This document shows positions 9,620 through 17,779 of a DNA stretch of 64,000 nt, one piece after another. How positions within the stretch are numbered: position 1 is the stretch's first letter; the number at the start of each line of letters is the position of its first letter. Below the pieces are notes generated by a model. It searched no databases and was not told where the DNA came from. It saw only the letters and a program-made list of their open reading frames with translations. Position numbers and translations under genes: made by a program. Source of the stretch: Crocinitomicaceae bacterium (GTDB lineage Bacteria > Bacteroidota > Bacteroidia > Flavobacteriales_D > Crocinitomicaceae); the NCBI GenBank assembly GCA_030830785.1, contig JAURMI010000003.1:277288-341287 (forward strand), given 5' to 3'.

Positions 9620-10006
9620 ATGGAAAAACAAACTACCTTTCTTTCAGGCTTATTTATAATGTTTTCAATTGTTTTTGGTGCATTTGGAGCACATGCTTTA
9701 AAAGATATCTTAACCGTTGATCAGCTTCATTCTTTTGATGTGGCTGTTCGCTATCAAGGATTCCTGTCTTTGGGTATTTTCATCTTGGCACTTAATTCTC
9801 AACATTTCAGTTTTGATATTAAACGAATCTTAATGGCGATGCTTTTGGGTATGATTCTTTTTTCATTTTCAATTTATTTTCTGGTTTTATCCCCGCATTT
9901 AATACCGAATTTAAATTTGAATTGGCTAGGAATCATAACGCCCATAGGTGGTGGACTCACCATTATTTCTTGGGCCATTTTTTTATTTCGTCTGTTAAAA
10001 TACTGA
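9620..10006 (+). CDS. DUF423 family membrane protein
   Basis: A 128-residue inner-membrane protein with about four hydrophobic helices. It carries the DUF423 hallmark GAFGAHALKD followed by VRYQGFLSLG, and the length is usual for the family (E. coli YgdD). Function is unknown in all members. I place the start at ATG 9620 (MEKQTTFLSG); the open frame extends further upstream but overlaps the divergent lipoprotein gene. Confidence 0.9.
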   Translation: MEKQTTFLSGLFIMFSIVFGAFGAHALKDILTVDQLHSFDVAVRYQGFLSLGIFILALNSQHFSFDIKRILMAMLLGMILFSFSIYFLVLSPHLIPNLNLNWLGIITPIGGGLTIISWAIFLFRLLKY

Positions 10007-10036
10007 CTTGTCATGAACTTTTTTACAATGAAAGTT

Positions 10037-10065
10037 TTGTTATTAACGAATAGTTTTTAATTTTG
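10037..10065 (+). promoter_or_regulatory. Predicted promoter of the bcp peroxiredoxin
   Basis: TTG at 10037-10039 (within TTTTG) is followed after 18 bases by TAATTTTG at 10058-10065, matching the Bacteroidota pattern TTG-N17 to 23-TAnnTTTG. The predicted start of transcription is near 10072, about 35 bases before the ATG. Confidence 0.65.
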
Positions 10066-10105
10066 ATTAGTTTTTCATCGTTTAACCGATTATTTTTTAA
10101 ACATT

Positions 10106-10567
10106 ATGACTACTTTACCTCTCGGAAGCAAGCTTCCAACATTTACAGGAGTTGACCAAAATGGCAATTCTCTTCAAAGTAATGACCTACTTGGGAAAAA
10201 CCTTGTAATTTATTTTTATCCAAAAGATGACACTCCCGGTTGCACTGCGCAAGCATGTAGTATTCGAGATGGTAAAGATGCGCTTTTGGCTGCAAATATT
10301 CAAGTAATTGGAATAAGTGCCGATAGCGTTGCCTCTCACTCAAAATTCGTGAATAAATATGAACTGAATTTTCCTTTGATTTCTGATACAGAAAAAGCCA
10401 TTATTAATTTATTTGGTGTCTGGGGCCCTAAAAAATTTATGGGGCGTGTTTATGATGGAATTCATCGTATGACCTATGTTTTCGATCAAAGTGGCACCCT
10501 CATAAAGATTATAGAAAAACCCAATACTAAAGATCATGCCAATGAAATTTTAGCCTGTTTTCAATAG
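10106..10567 (+). CDS. bcp: Thioredoxin-dependent thiol peroxidase (BCP-type peroxiredoxin)
   Basis: A 153-residue atypical 2-Cys peroxiredoxin. YPKDDTPGCTAQACS contains the peroxidatic cysteine (GCT) and the resolving cysteine five residues later, the arrangement of E. coli BCP. It reduces hydrogen peroxide and organic peroxides in the cytoplasm using thioredoxin; a thioredoxin gene lies 2 kb downstream. It has its own promoter and no visible terminator before recA. Confidence 0.96.
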   Translation: MTTLPLGSKLPTFTGVDQNGNSLQSNDLLGKNLVIYFYPKDDTPGCTAQACSIRDGKDALLAANIQVIGISADSVASHSKFVNKYELNFPLISDTEKAIINLFGVWGPKKFMGRVYDGIHRMTYVFDQSGTLIKIIEKPNTKDHANEILACFQ

Positions 10568-10575
10568 AACGTAAG

Positions 10576-10604
10576 TTGTTTACGATCTTCTAATTGCAAC
10601 TTTG
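10576..10604 (+). promoter_or_regulatory. Predicted recA promoter
   Basis: TTG at 10576-10578, an 18-base spacer, then CAACTTTG at 10597-10604 (seven of eight matches to TAnnTTTG). Predicted transcript start is near 10611, giving a leader of about 35 bases. I see no obvious LexA-type palindrome overlapping it. Confidence 0.5.
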
Positions 10605-10645
10605 TAAAAATTATTCACCGAGCCTAGCTCAAAACAACAAACGAT

Positions 10646-11674
10646 ATGTCAAAAGAACAAAATGCAGACAAACTCAAGGCACTCCAGTTGACCATGGAGA
10701 AGCTTGACAAAACATTTGGTAAAGGCGCCGTAATGAAATTAGGTGATGCTCCTGTTGAAAATGTGGAGGTTATCCCAACAGGATCACTCACTTTAGACCT
10801 CGCCCTTGGAATAAATGGCTACCCGAAAGGTCGTGTAGTTGAAATTTATGGCCCAGAATCTTCGGGTAAAACCACCCTTGCTATTCACGCAATCGCAGAG
10901 GTTCAAAAACAAGGTGGCATTGCTGCATTCATAGACGCTGAACATGCCTTTGACCAATTTTATGCTCAAAAATTAGGTGTCGATATTTCCAATCTATTAA
11001 TCTCACAACCAGACAATGGTGAACAAGCACTAGAAATCGCCGATAACTTAATTCGTTCTGGTGCCATTGATTTAATTATCATAGATTCTGTTGCAGCACT
11101 CACACCAAAAGCAGAAATTGAAGGTGAAATGGGAGATTCTCAAATGGGTCTGCAAGCACGCCTTATGTCCAAAGCGCTTAGAAAACTTACAGGTTCAATA
11201 AACAAAGCTGGTTGCTGCTGCATTTTTATAAATCAACTCAGAGATAAAATTGGAGTAATGTTTGGAAACCCCGAAACAACAACAGGTGGGAATGCACTCA
11301 AATTTTATTCATCAATTCGTATAGATATTCGCCGTTCTAGTCAACTAAAAGAAGGTGAAGACGTAGTTGGTAATCGTGTAAAAGTTAAGGTTGTAAAAAA
11401 TAAAGTTGCTCCTCCTTTCAGAAAAGCAGAGTTTGACATCATGTATGGAGAGGGAATCTCAAAAGTTGGCGAAATCATAGACTTGGCAGTAGATTTAAAT
11501 ATCCTTAAGAAAAGTGGCTCATGGTTTTCTTATGGAGAAACAAAACTTGGCCAAGGTCGTGATGCCATTAAATCGCTTATTTTAGATAATCCAGAACTTA
11601 TGGAAGAACTTGAGATCAAAATCAAAGATGCACTTGTTATGCCTGATGGTCAAACAATGGTGTTGCAAGATTAG
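10646..11674 (+). CDS. recA: Recombinase RecA
   Basis: A 342-residue RecA with Walker A GPESSGKT at 69-76, the DAEHAFD motif, [15 protein letters not shown] (Walker B), the L2 region [22 protein letters not shown] and a short acidic C-terminus. It forms filaments on single-stranded DNA for strand exchange and stimulates SOS self-cleavage reactions. Flanked by its own promoter and an intrinsic terminator, so it is monocistronic. Confidence 0.99.
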   Translation: MSKEQNADKLKALQLTMEKLDKTFGKGAVMKLGDAPVENVEVIPTGSLTLDLALGINGYPKGRVVEIYGPESSGKTTLAIHAIAEVQKQGGIAAFIDAEHAFDQFYAQKLGVDISNLLISQPDNGEQALEIADNLIRSGAIDLIIIDSVAALTPKAEIEGEMGDSQMGLQARLMSKALRKLTGSINKAGCCCIFINQLRDKIGVMFGNPETTTGGNALKFYSSIRIDIRRSSQLKEGEDVVGNRVKVKVVKNKVAPPFRKAEFDIMYGEGISKVGEIIDLAVDLNILKKSGSWFSYGETKLGQGRDAIKSLILDNPELMEELEIKIKDALVMPDGQTMVLQD

Positions 11675-11695
11675 ACCTATCGTTTGGTTGAAAAG

Positions 11696-11724
11696 CGGTG
11701 CTCCTTGAGGGCGCCGTTTTTTTT
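11696..11724 (+). terminator. Intrinsic terminator of recA
   Basis: A GC-rich stem (CGGTGC with GCGCCG, extended by CTC/GAG around a CTT loop with a bulged G) is followed by eight T residues at 11717-11724. It lies 22 bases after the recA stop. Confidence 0.85.
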
Positions 11725-11802
11725 AAATAAAATATTTTGGCCATCGTTTTAGGCAAAAAGCCAAACTTATTTTATCTTCGATTTACTTTTAAACTTAAAA
11801 CT

Positions 11803-12507
11803 ATGAAATCTTACCTCTCATTGCTAGCCATTTCTGTAATTCTAATAAGCACCAATACAAGTTGCAAGAAAAAGGGCTGCACGGATGCAGATGCAGTAAA
11901 CTACAACCAAGCCGCGAAAAAGGATGATGGAACATGTAAATACGCGCCAATTATTACCATCAATGGCAATAATCCTGAAACAATAAACGTAGCAGATAAC
12001 TATACTGATGCCGGCGCCACCGCAATAAATAAAGACGGCACATCAGTTTCAGTGACAACAGACAACCAAGTTGATAACAATACCAAAGGCACCTATGTGG
12101 TAACATATTCAGCGACCAATGAAAATGGAACCACAACAGCAACTAGAACTGTAAACGTTCAAATTGGAAAAGACAACTGGATAGTAACATGGGCAGTAAC
12201 AAGCGACTGTGGAAATTCCTTCCCACTAACACCAGATCCAATATTCGGTCCAGGTGCTACCGAATTGGAACTAGTTATCGATAATATGTTCAACCTAGTT
12301 GGAGGCACAGCTACGGCTAACATTAATGGAAATCAGATTACCATCCCAACCCAAACCATTGACTTCACACTTGGTCAGGTAACTTTTGACGGAATTGGTG
12401 TAATCAATGACCAAGCCAACTTAATAACCATAACGTATAATTATGAAAATACGATCCCATTAATTGGCGGAACTGGTACTTGTATTGCTACATACACCAA
12501 ACAATAA
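11803..12507 (+). CDS. Lipoprotein with Ig-like (DUF5011-type) domain
   Basis: A 234-residue lipoprotein: signal peptide MKSYLSLLAISVILIS with lipidated cysteine at 21 (NTSC). Next comes the short repeat CTDADAVNYN...DDGTC, a motif common in Bacteroidota envelope proteins, then an Ig-like domain of about 75 residues (TINGNNPETINVADNYTDAG to TRTVNVQ) like those of adhesive surface proteins. The last ~80 residues are a beta-rich domain I do not recognise, with cysteines that may pair. ATG 11803 is chosen because it opens the signal peptide. It is transcribed alone between two terminators. Confidence 0.85.
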   Translation: MKSYLSLLAISVILISTNTSCKKKGCTDADAVNYNQAAKKDDGTCKYAPIITINGNNPETINVADNYTDAGATAINKDGTSVSVTTDNQVDNNTKGTYVVTYSATNENGTTTATRTVNVQIGKDNWIVTWAVTSDCGNSFPLTPDPIFGPGATELELVIDNMFNLVGGTATANINGNQITIPTQTIDFTLGQVTFDGIGVINDQANLITITYNYENTIPLIGGTGTCIATYTKQ

Positions 12508-12524
12508 TTTCAATAAAATCTTTT

Positions 12525-12549
12525 AAAGGCTCCGTTTGGAGCCTTTTTT
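12525..12549 (+). terminator. Intrinsic terminator
   Basis: Perfect nine-base-pair stem AAAGGCTCC / GGAGCCTTT with a GTTT loop, followed by a T run. It ends the Ig-like lipoprotein transcript. Confidence 0.93.
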
Positions 12550-12608
12550 ATACCCCTACTGTAGCATTAGTTACAAAGATTACCCCAGTGATGGATTAAA
12601 TTTGTTTT

Positions 12609-12905
12609 ATGGGAAAATTCAATGAAATAATTGCTGCCGAAATTCCAACCCTAATTGATTTTCATGCTACCTGGTGCGGACCTTGCAAAATGATGTCACC
12701 TATTTTAGAGCAATTCAAGAAAAAAAAAGGTGACAAACTTCGCATTTTAAAGATAGATGTCGACAAAAATCCAGAAATCGCCAACCGATATAAGGTTCGG
12801 GGAGTGCCTACATTGGTCTTGTTCAAGGAAGGGAAATTGCTTTGGCGTGAAAGTGGCGCTTTTCCACTCAATACCCTTGAAGTAAAATTGAATCCATTCC
12901 TTTAA
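12609..12905 (+). CDS. Thioredoxin family protein
   Basis: A 98-residue cytoplasmic thioredoxin with the active site WCGPCKMM at about residue 22, the VDKNPEIANRY helix and the conserved cis-proline loop GVPTLVLF. It lacks a signal peptide, so it acts in the cytoplasm as a disulfide reductase; the bcp peroxiredoxin 2 kb upstream is a likely client. A TAAATTTG box at 12597-12604 lies so close to the ATG that the transcript may be nearly leaderless. Confidence 0.93.
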   Translation: MGKFNEIIAAEIPTLIDFHATWCGPCKMMSPILEQFKKKKGDKLRILKIDVDKNPEIANRYKVRGVPTLVLFKEGKLLWRESGAFPLNTLEVKLNPFL

Positions 12906-12955
12906 GTATCTAATTATTCGAATCTAAACGTAACCCTTGATTTTTAAATACGTAT

Positions 12956-12985
12956 TTGCATTCTAAGGCAGAATGACTACTTTTG
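12956..12985 (+). promoter_or_regulatory. Predicted hppA promoter
   Basis: TTG at 12956-12958 (in TATTTG), a 19-base spacer and TACTTTTG at 12978-12985: an exact match to the Bacteroidota -33/-7 pattern. Predicted leader is about 25 bases. Confidence 0.68.
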
Positions 12986-13015
12986 CCGGTATTTTTCAAT
13001 TTTTAAATAATTTTT

Positions 13016-15421
13016 ATGAACGCAATTTACATTCCAATTGGACTGTCTCTCATCGGACTTCTATTTATGCTTGTAAAAATGGCTTGGGTTAAAAAACAAC
13101 CGGCCGGTGATGAAAAAATGCAATCAATCGCCACAAGTATTAAAGAAGGTGCCATGGCCTTTTTATCTGCAGAATATCGCTTACTTGCCATATTTGTCAT
13201 TTTAGCTTCTGCTGCATTATTTGGTATTTCTTTAATTGTGGATACCACCCATTGGTTAATTGTGCCCGCTTTTATCGTAGGCGCTATCTTTTCAGCAATT
13301 GCGGGAAACATTGGGATGCGTGTTGCCACAGATGCCAATGTTCGCACTACCGAAGCTGCAAAAACATCGCTACCAAACGCACTTAAAGTATCCTTTGGTG
13401 GTGGTACAGTTATGGGCTTGGGGGTTGCTGGTTTGGCTGTCCTTGGCTTATCATTATTTTTTATGTTCTTCCTTTCGTATTTTATAAAGGGCGGTCAGTG
13501 GAATAGTGAAAGTATGACTATGGTATTAGAAGCGCTAGCAGGTTTTTCATTAGGAGCTGAATCCATTGCTTTATTTGCAAGAGTAGGTGGTGGAATTTAT
13601 ACTAAAGCCGCAGATGTAGGTGCAGATTTAGTTGGAAAAGTGGAAGCTGGTATTCCTGAAGATGATCCGCGCAACCCAGCAACAATAGCTGATAATGTTG
13701 GTGACAACGTTGGCGATGTAGCAGGTATGGGGGCTGATCTTTTTGGCTCTTACGTTGCTACGGTATTGGCTTCTATGGTTTTAGGTAACTATATCATTAA
13801 TGATATGTCCACCGCCAGTAAGGAGCAATTCACTGATAACTTTAATGGATTGGGGCCTATCCTTCTTCCTATTATGATTGCTGGTGTGGGAATTATCGCC
13901 TCCATCATTGGTACTTTCTTGGTGCGTATCAAATCTAATGATGCAAAAGAAAATGAAGTTCAAAAAGCCTTAAACATTGGCAATATCACTTCAATCATTC
14001 TCTCTGCTGTAGCAGGATGGTTCTTGGTTAAATGGATGTTGCCTGAAACAATTCAGATGCATTTCTTCGGCGACGGAGAAGATGTTTTTCAAGCGATTCC
14101 TTCTCGCCACATATTTTATGCAACTTTGGTAGGATTGGGTGTTGGTTACCTGATTTCCTTCTTTACTGAATACTACACGGCACTTGGTAAAAAACCTGTT
14201 TTAGGCATAGTTCAAAATTCTTCTACAGGTGCGGCAACAAACATTATTGCCGGTTTAGCAACCGGAATGATCTCAACGTTTTCTTCAGTAATCTTATTTG
14301 CTGCTGCAATTTGGGGTTCTTATGCTTTGGCTGGTTTCTATGGTGTAGCGATTGCTGCATCGGCAATGATGGCAACTACTGCCATGCAATTGGCAATTGA
14401 TGCCTTTGGCCCTATTGCAGACAATGCAGGAGGTGTAGCAGAAATGAGCGAACTACCAAAGGAAGTAAGACAACGTACGGACGTACTAGATTCTGTAGGA
14501 AATACAACTGCTGCAGTTGGAAAAGGTTTTGCAATTGCATCGGCAGCCCTCACCGCACTTGCTTTATTTGCAGCATATGTGACATTTACAGGTATTGAAG
14601 GAATAAACATATTTAAGGCACCTGTTTTAGCTGCCTTATTTATTGGTGGAATGATTCCTGTTGTTTTCTCTGCATTAGCAATGAAGTCGGTGGGAAGCGC
14701 AGCCATGGACATGGTCAATGAAGTGCGCAGACAGTTTCGGGAAATCCCAGGTATATTGGAAGGTACAGGGAAGCCAGAGTATGGTAAATGTGTAGAAATT
14801 TCTACAAAAGCTGCACTTCGCGAAATGATGTTGCCAGGTGCCCTTACTATATTAACACCAATTATTATTGGCCTTGGAACTGGATTTTTATCATCTGATT
14901 GGAAAATGGCGGCTGAAGTTCTCGGAGGTTATATGGCAGGTGTTGCGGTTTCAGGTGTACTTTGGGCAATCTTCCAAAATAATGCAGGAGGCGCTTGGGA
15001 CAATGCCAAAAAATCATTTGAAGCTGGCGTTATGATCAATGGAGAAATGACTTATAAGGGATCAGATGCTCATAAAGCAGCTGTAACTGGAGATACTGTT
15101 GGTGATCCATTCAAAGATACTTCTGGGCCTTCGATGAATATTTTAATCAAATTAACCTGTCTTGTTGGCCTTGTAATAGCACCGATTATCGGAGAGAAAA
15201 TAGAAGCAAGTGAACCTAGTTGTACAAGCAATTCTGAAATGACTTGCAAAATGGAAAACTGTCCTAAGATGTCGGACCAACAGTGCGCTAAAAAATGTGA
15301 ATCTAAAACCTGTTCATCTGAACAAAAGGCAAATTGCCCGATGCACGGGAATTCAGCCAATAACACTGATAACACTAATGACTGCGCTAGTAACAAAAAA
15401 TCTTGTTGCAAAAAGCCATAA
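13016..15421 (+). CDS. hppA: K+-dependent membrane pyrophosphatase with Cys-rich tail
   Basis: An 801-residue membrane-integral pyrophosphatase that couples PPi hydrolysis to Na+ and/or H+ export. Seen directly: about 16 hydrophobic segments, the substrate-binding [11 protein letters not shown] and [15 protein letters not shown] loops, and [15 protein letters not shown] near the end. At 495-500 the sequence is GNTTAA; an alanine at this position rather than lysine marks the K+-dependent subfamily, which includes the Na+ pumps (family knowledge). After the last membrane helix an unusual tail of about 65 residues holds ten cysteines (for example [19 protein letters not shown] and SCCKKP). Both termini of these pumps face the periplasm, so the tail is probably periplasmic (inference). 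Own promoter and terminator. Confidence 0.97.
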   Translation: MNAIYIPIGLSLIGLLFMLVKMAWVKKQPAGDEKMQSIATSIKEGAMAFLSAEYRLLAIFVILASAALFGISLIVDTTHWLIVPAFIVGAIFSAIAGNIGMRVATDANVRTTEAAKTSLPNALKVSFGGGTVMGLGVAGLAVLGLSLFFMFFLSYFIKGGQWNSESMTMVLEALAGFSLGAESIALFARVGGGIYTKAADVGADLVGKVEAGIPEDDPRNPATIADNVGDNVGDVAGMGADLFGSYVATVLASMVLGNYIINDMSTASKEQFTDNFNGLGPILLPIMIAGVGIIASIIGTFLVRIKSNDAKENEVQKALNIGNITSIILSAVAGWFLVKWMLPETIQMHFFGDGEDVFQAIPSRHIFYATLVGLGVGYLISFFTEYYTALGKKPVLGIVQNSSTGAATNIIAGLATGMISTFSSVILFAAAIWGSYALAGFYGVAIAASAMMATTAMQLAIDAFGPIADNAGGVAEMSELPKEVRQRTDVLDSVGNTTAAVGKGFAIASAALTALALFAAYVTFTGIEGINIFKAPVLAALFIGGMIPVVFSALAMKSVGSAAMDMVNEVRRQFREIPGILEGTGKPEYGKCVEISTKAALREMMLPGALTILTPIIIGLGTGFLSSDWKMAAEVLGGYMAGVAVSGVLWAIFQNNAGGAWDNAKKSFEAGVMINGEMTYKGSDAHKAAVTGDTVGDPFKDTSGPSMNILIKLTCLVGLVIAPIIGEKIEASEPSCTSNSEMTCKMENCPKMSDQQCAKKCESKTCSSEQKANCPMHGNSANNTDNTNDCASNKKSCCKKP

Positions 15422-15440
15422 GCGATAATTCTTGTTTTAT

Positions 15441-15469
15441 AAAAAGCCACGAAATACGTGGCTTTTTTT
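15441..15469 (+). terminator. Intrinsic terminator of hppA
   Basis: Stem AAAAAGCCACG / CGTGGCTTTTT (11 bp) with an AAATA loop and a seven-T run. It starts 20 bases after the hppA stop. Confidence 0.94.
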
Positions 15470-15487
15470 ATTTGCTATATTTGGAAC

Positions 15488-15841
15488 ATGCACCAAAATT
15501 TAAATGCCAAGAACAAAGAATATTTCGATTCAGTTTATCAAATTGTCGAACGCATTCCTTTTGGCCGAGTTACAAGTTATGGTGCAATTGCAAATTTTTT
15601 AGGCTCTAAACAGGGTGCTAGGATGGTCGGTTGGGCGATGAATGCAAGCCACAATCTTCATCATATTGCAGCACACAGAGTCGTAAATAGAAATGGACTC
15701 TTAACCGGAAGACATCACTTTGACGATCCAGATCAGATGGAGGTCTTATTAAAATCCGAAGGTATCATGGTAAAGGATAATCAAATTCAAAATTTTGAAA
15801 AAGTTTTTTGGGATCCTTCTCAAGAATTGCGATTGCCATAA
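15488..15841 (+). CDS. Alkyltransferase-like (ATL) protein without the active cysteine
   Basis: A 117-residue protein matching the DNA-binding domain of O6-methylguanine-DNA methyltransferase: IPFGRVTSYGAIANFLG, GARMVGWAMNA and the helix-turn-helix region. At the acceptor site the usual PCHRV reads AAHRV, so it cannot accept an alkyl group. Cys-less ATL proteins bind O6-alkylguanine and hand lesions to nucleotide excision repair (family knowledge). ATG 15488 is preferred; the frame is open to 15458 but that part overlaps the hppA terminator. A possible AlkD-like gene lies at the left edge of the window. Confidence 0.9.
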   Translation: MHQNLNAKNKEYFDSVYQIVERIPFGRVTSYGAIANFLGSKQGARMVGWAMNASHNLHHIAAHRVVNRNGLLTGRHHFDDPDQMEVLLKSEGIMVKDNQIQNFEKVFWDPSQELRLP

Positions 15842-15859
15842 ATGATTCTATTATTTTTG
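15833..15859 (+). promoter_or_regulatory. Predicted promoter of the metB-like gene
   Basis: TATTTTTG at 15852-15859 is an exact TAnnTTTG match; TTG at 15833-15835 (16-base spacer) or 15827-15829 (22-base spacer) could be the -33 element. The leader would be about 10 bases, leaving no room for a SAM riboswitch. Confidence 0.5.
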
Positions 15860-15876
15860 CTACCAAATAATATTCA

Positions 15877-17019
15877 ATGAAATTTGCAACAAAAGCGATT
15901 CATGCTGGTGTACATCCAGATGAGTCAACTGGAGCCATAATGACGCCCATATATCAAACTTCCACTTACGTTCAAGACGGTGTGGGAAATCATAAAGGTT
16001 ATGAATATTCTAGAACATTAAACCCAACACGACACGCACTTGAAAAGAATATTGCTGCCATTGAAAATGGAAATTTTGGAGCATGTTTTGGTTCCGGACT
16101 TGCGGCAATAGATTGCATTATCAAAATGCTCAATCCTGGTGATGAAATCATCTCTACCAATGACCTCTATGGGGGTTCTTATCGTTTGTTCAACACCATA
16201 TTTGCAAAATACGGATTGATTTTCCATTTTGTAGATATGCAGAACTTGACAGAGGTTGAACAACGCGTCAATGAAAACACAAAACTCATTTGGGTGGAAA
16301 CACCCACAAACCCAATGATGAATATTATCGATATCAAAGCCATGGCAACTATAGCTAAAAAAGCAAAGGCCTTGCTTTGTGTAGATAATACATTCGCTAC
16401 CCCATATCTACAAAATCCTTTAGATCTTGGAGCCGACTTTGTAATGCATTCGGTAACCAAATACCTCGGTGGTCATTCAGACGTGGTCATGGGCGCACTT
16501 GTTTGTAATGACCATACGCTTGCAACTGAAATGTACCGCATTCAAAATTCTTCAGGTGCCGTTACCGCACCAATGGACTCATTTTTAGTATTGCGCGGTA
16601 TCAAAACATTGCATTTGCGCATGCAAAGACACTGTGAAAACGGTGAAAAAATCGCCCATTTTTTATCATCACATCCAAGGGTAGATAAAGTTTATTGGCC
16701 AGGTTTTGAAACCCACCCAAATCATCACATAGCCAAAGCGCAAATGAGCGGTTTTGGCGGAATGATATCTTTTACACTTAAAAATAATCAACTTCAAGAT
16801 GCCCTCAATTTGGTTAAAAATGTGACTCTTTTTGCGCTTGCAGAGTCTTTGGGTGGAGTTGAATCATTAATTGGTCATCCCGCAACAATGACCCATGCTT
16901 CTATACCAAAAGAAATCCGTGAGAAAAGTGGCGTTGTTGACTCATTGATTCGATTGAGCGTTGGAATTGAGGATGTTGACGATCTAATTTTTGATTTGAA
17001 AAAAGCGCTTGATTCGTGA
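15877..17019 (+). CDS. Cystathionine gamma-synthase/lyase (PLP trans-sulfuration enzyme)
   Basis: A 380-residue PLP enzyme of the Cys/Met metabolism family. Visible: [15 protein letters not shown], the PLP-phosphate loop [30 protein letters not shown], the cofactor aspartate in [12 protein letters not shown] and the Schiff-base lysine in [11 protein letters not shown]. It either joins cysteine with an activated homoserine (gamma-synthase, MetB) or cleaves cystathionine (gamma-lyase, MetC/Cth); sequence alone does not separate these. It abuts the LytTR gene stop to stop on the other strand. Confidence 0.92.
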   Translation: MKFATKAIHAGVHPDESTGAIMTPIYQTSTYVQDGVGNHKGYEYSRTLNPTRHALEKNIAAIENGNFGACFGSGLAAIDCIIKMLNPGDEIISTNDLYGGSYRLFNTIFAKYGLIFHFVDMQNLTEVEQRVNENTKLIWVETPTNPMMNIIDIKAMATIAKKAKALLCVDNTFATPYLQNPLDLGADFVMHSVTKYLGGHSDVVMGALVCNDHTLATEMYRIQNSSGAVTAPMDSFLVLRGIKTLHLRMQRHCENGEKIAHFLSSHPRVDKVYWPGFETHPNHHIAKAQMSGFGGMISFTLKNNQLQDALNLVKNVTLFALAESLGGVESLIGHPATMTHASIPKEIREKSGVVDSLIRLSVGIEDVDDLIFDLKKALDS

Positions 17020-17766
17020 TTAAAGTGAATCTAAACGCTTGAAGAACTGTTCTTTCTTAGCAGGAGAAAGTGGTATGGAACTACCATCTTTGAGTATCAC
17101 CGAACCACCATCATGTTTATCATAGCGATCTACATAATTCAAATTAATAAGATGAGATTGATGTACCCTAAAAAAAGAAAAATTAGACAACATAGTGTCG
17201 TAGTCTTTTAATGTTTTGGAGACAAGTATTTTCTTACCATCATTGAGATAAAAAAATGTATAATTTTTATCTGACTCGCAATGCACAATGTCGTCGATTT
17301 CTATGACAAAAATGCTTTCTTGTGTTTTTAATACAATTTTTCTTTTCTGCTGTGGTTGAATATTATGTTGAAGGGCTGAAAATTGTGATTCATCCTTTTT
17401 ATGATCAATGAGTTGCAAGGCGTTGGTTATAGCCGTATATAATTCATCTGAATCAATCGGTTTTAAAATATAATCCAGCGCTGAAAACTTTATCGCTTGT
17501 AGTGCAAATTCTTGAAAAGCTGTAATAAAAATTACTTCGAATTGCTTGTATTTAACATTTTTAAGCACGTCAAATCCGTTGCCATCTGGCATTTGTATGT
17601 CCAATAAGACGATGTCCGGATGAATCTCCTCTATGGCCTCTACACCCGTAGCAACATTTTCTCCATCGATGTAGATATTTAAATTCAATTCAAATGACTC
17701 CAACATCTTTCTAATGAAGGTGCGAGTTGGTTTTTCGTCATCGATAATTAATACTTTTGGATTCAT
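17020..17766 (-). CDS. LytTR-family response regulator
   Basis: A 248-residue regulator: receiver domain (1-~120) with acidic pocket IIDDE, phospho-acceptor D56 in VLLDIQMPDG and K in ILKPID; then a LytTR DNA-binding domain (KIVLKTQESIFVIEIDDIVH through FFRVHQSHLINLNYV). It pairs with the kinase gene 13 bases upstream on the same strand. LytTR regulators bind direct repeats in promoters; a natural target to test is the divergent T9SS gene at 19971 (inference). Confidence 0.94.
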   Translation of the reverse strand: MNPKVLIIDDEKPTRTFIRKMLESFELNLNIYIDGENVATGVEAIEEIHPDIVLLDIQMPDGNGFDVLKNVKYKQFEVIFITAFQEFALQAIKFSALDYILKPIDSDELYTAITNALQLIDHKKDESQFSALQHNIQPQQKRKIVLKTQESIFVIEIDDIVHCESDKNYTFFYLNDGKKILVSKTLKDYDTMLSNFSFFRVHQSHLINLNYVDRYDKHDGGSVILKDGSSIPLSPAKKEQFFKRLDSL

Positions 17767-17779
17767 GCTACAAGATTCT

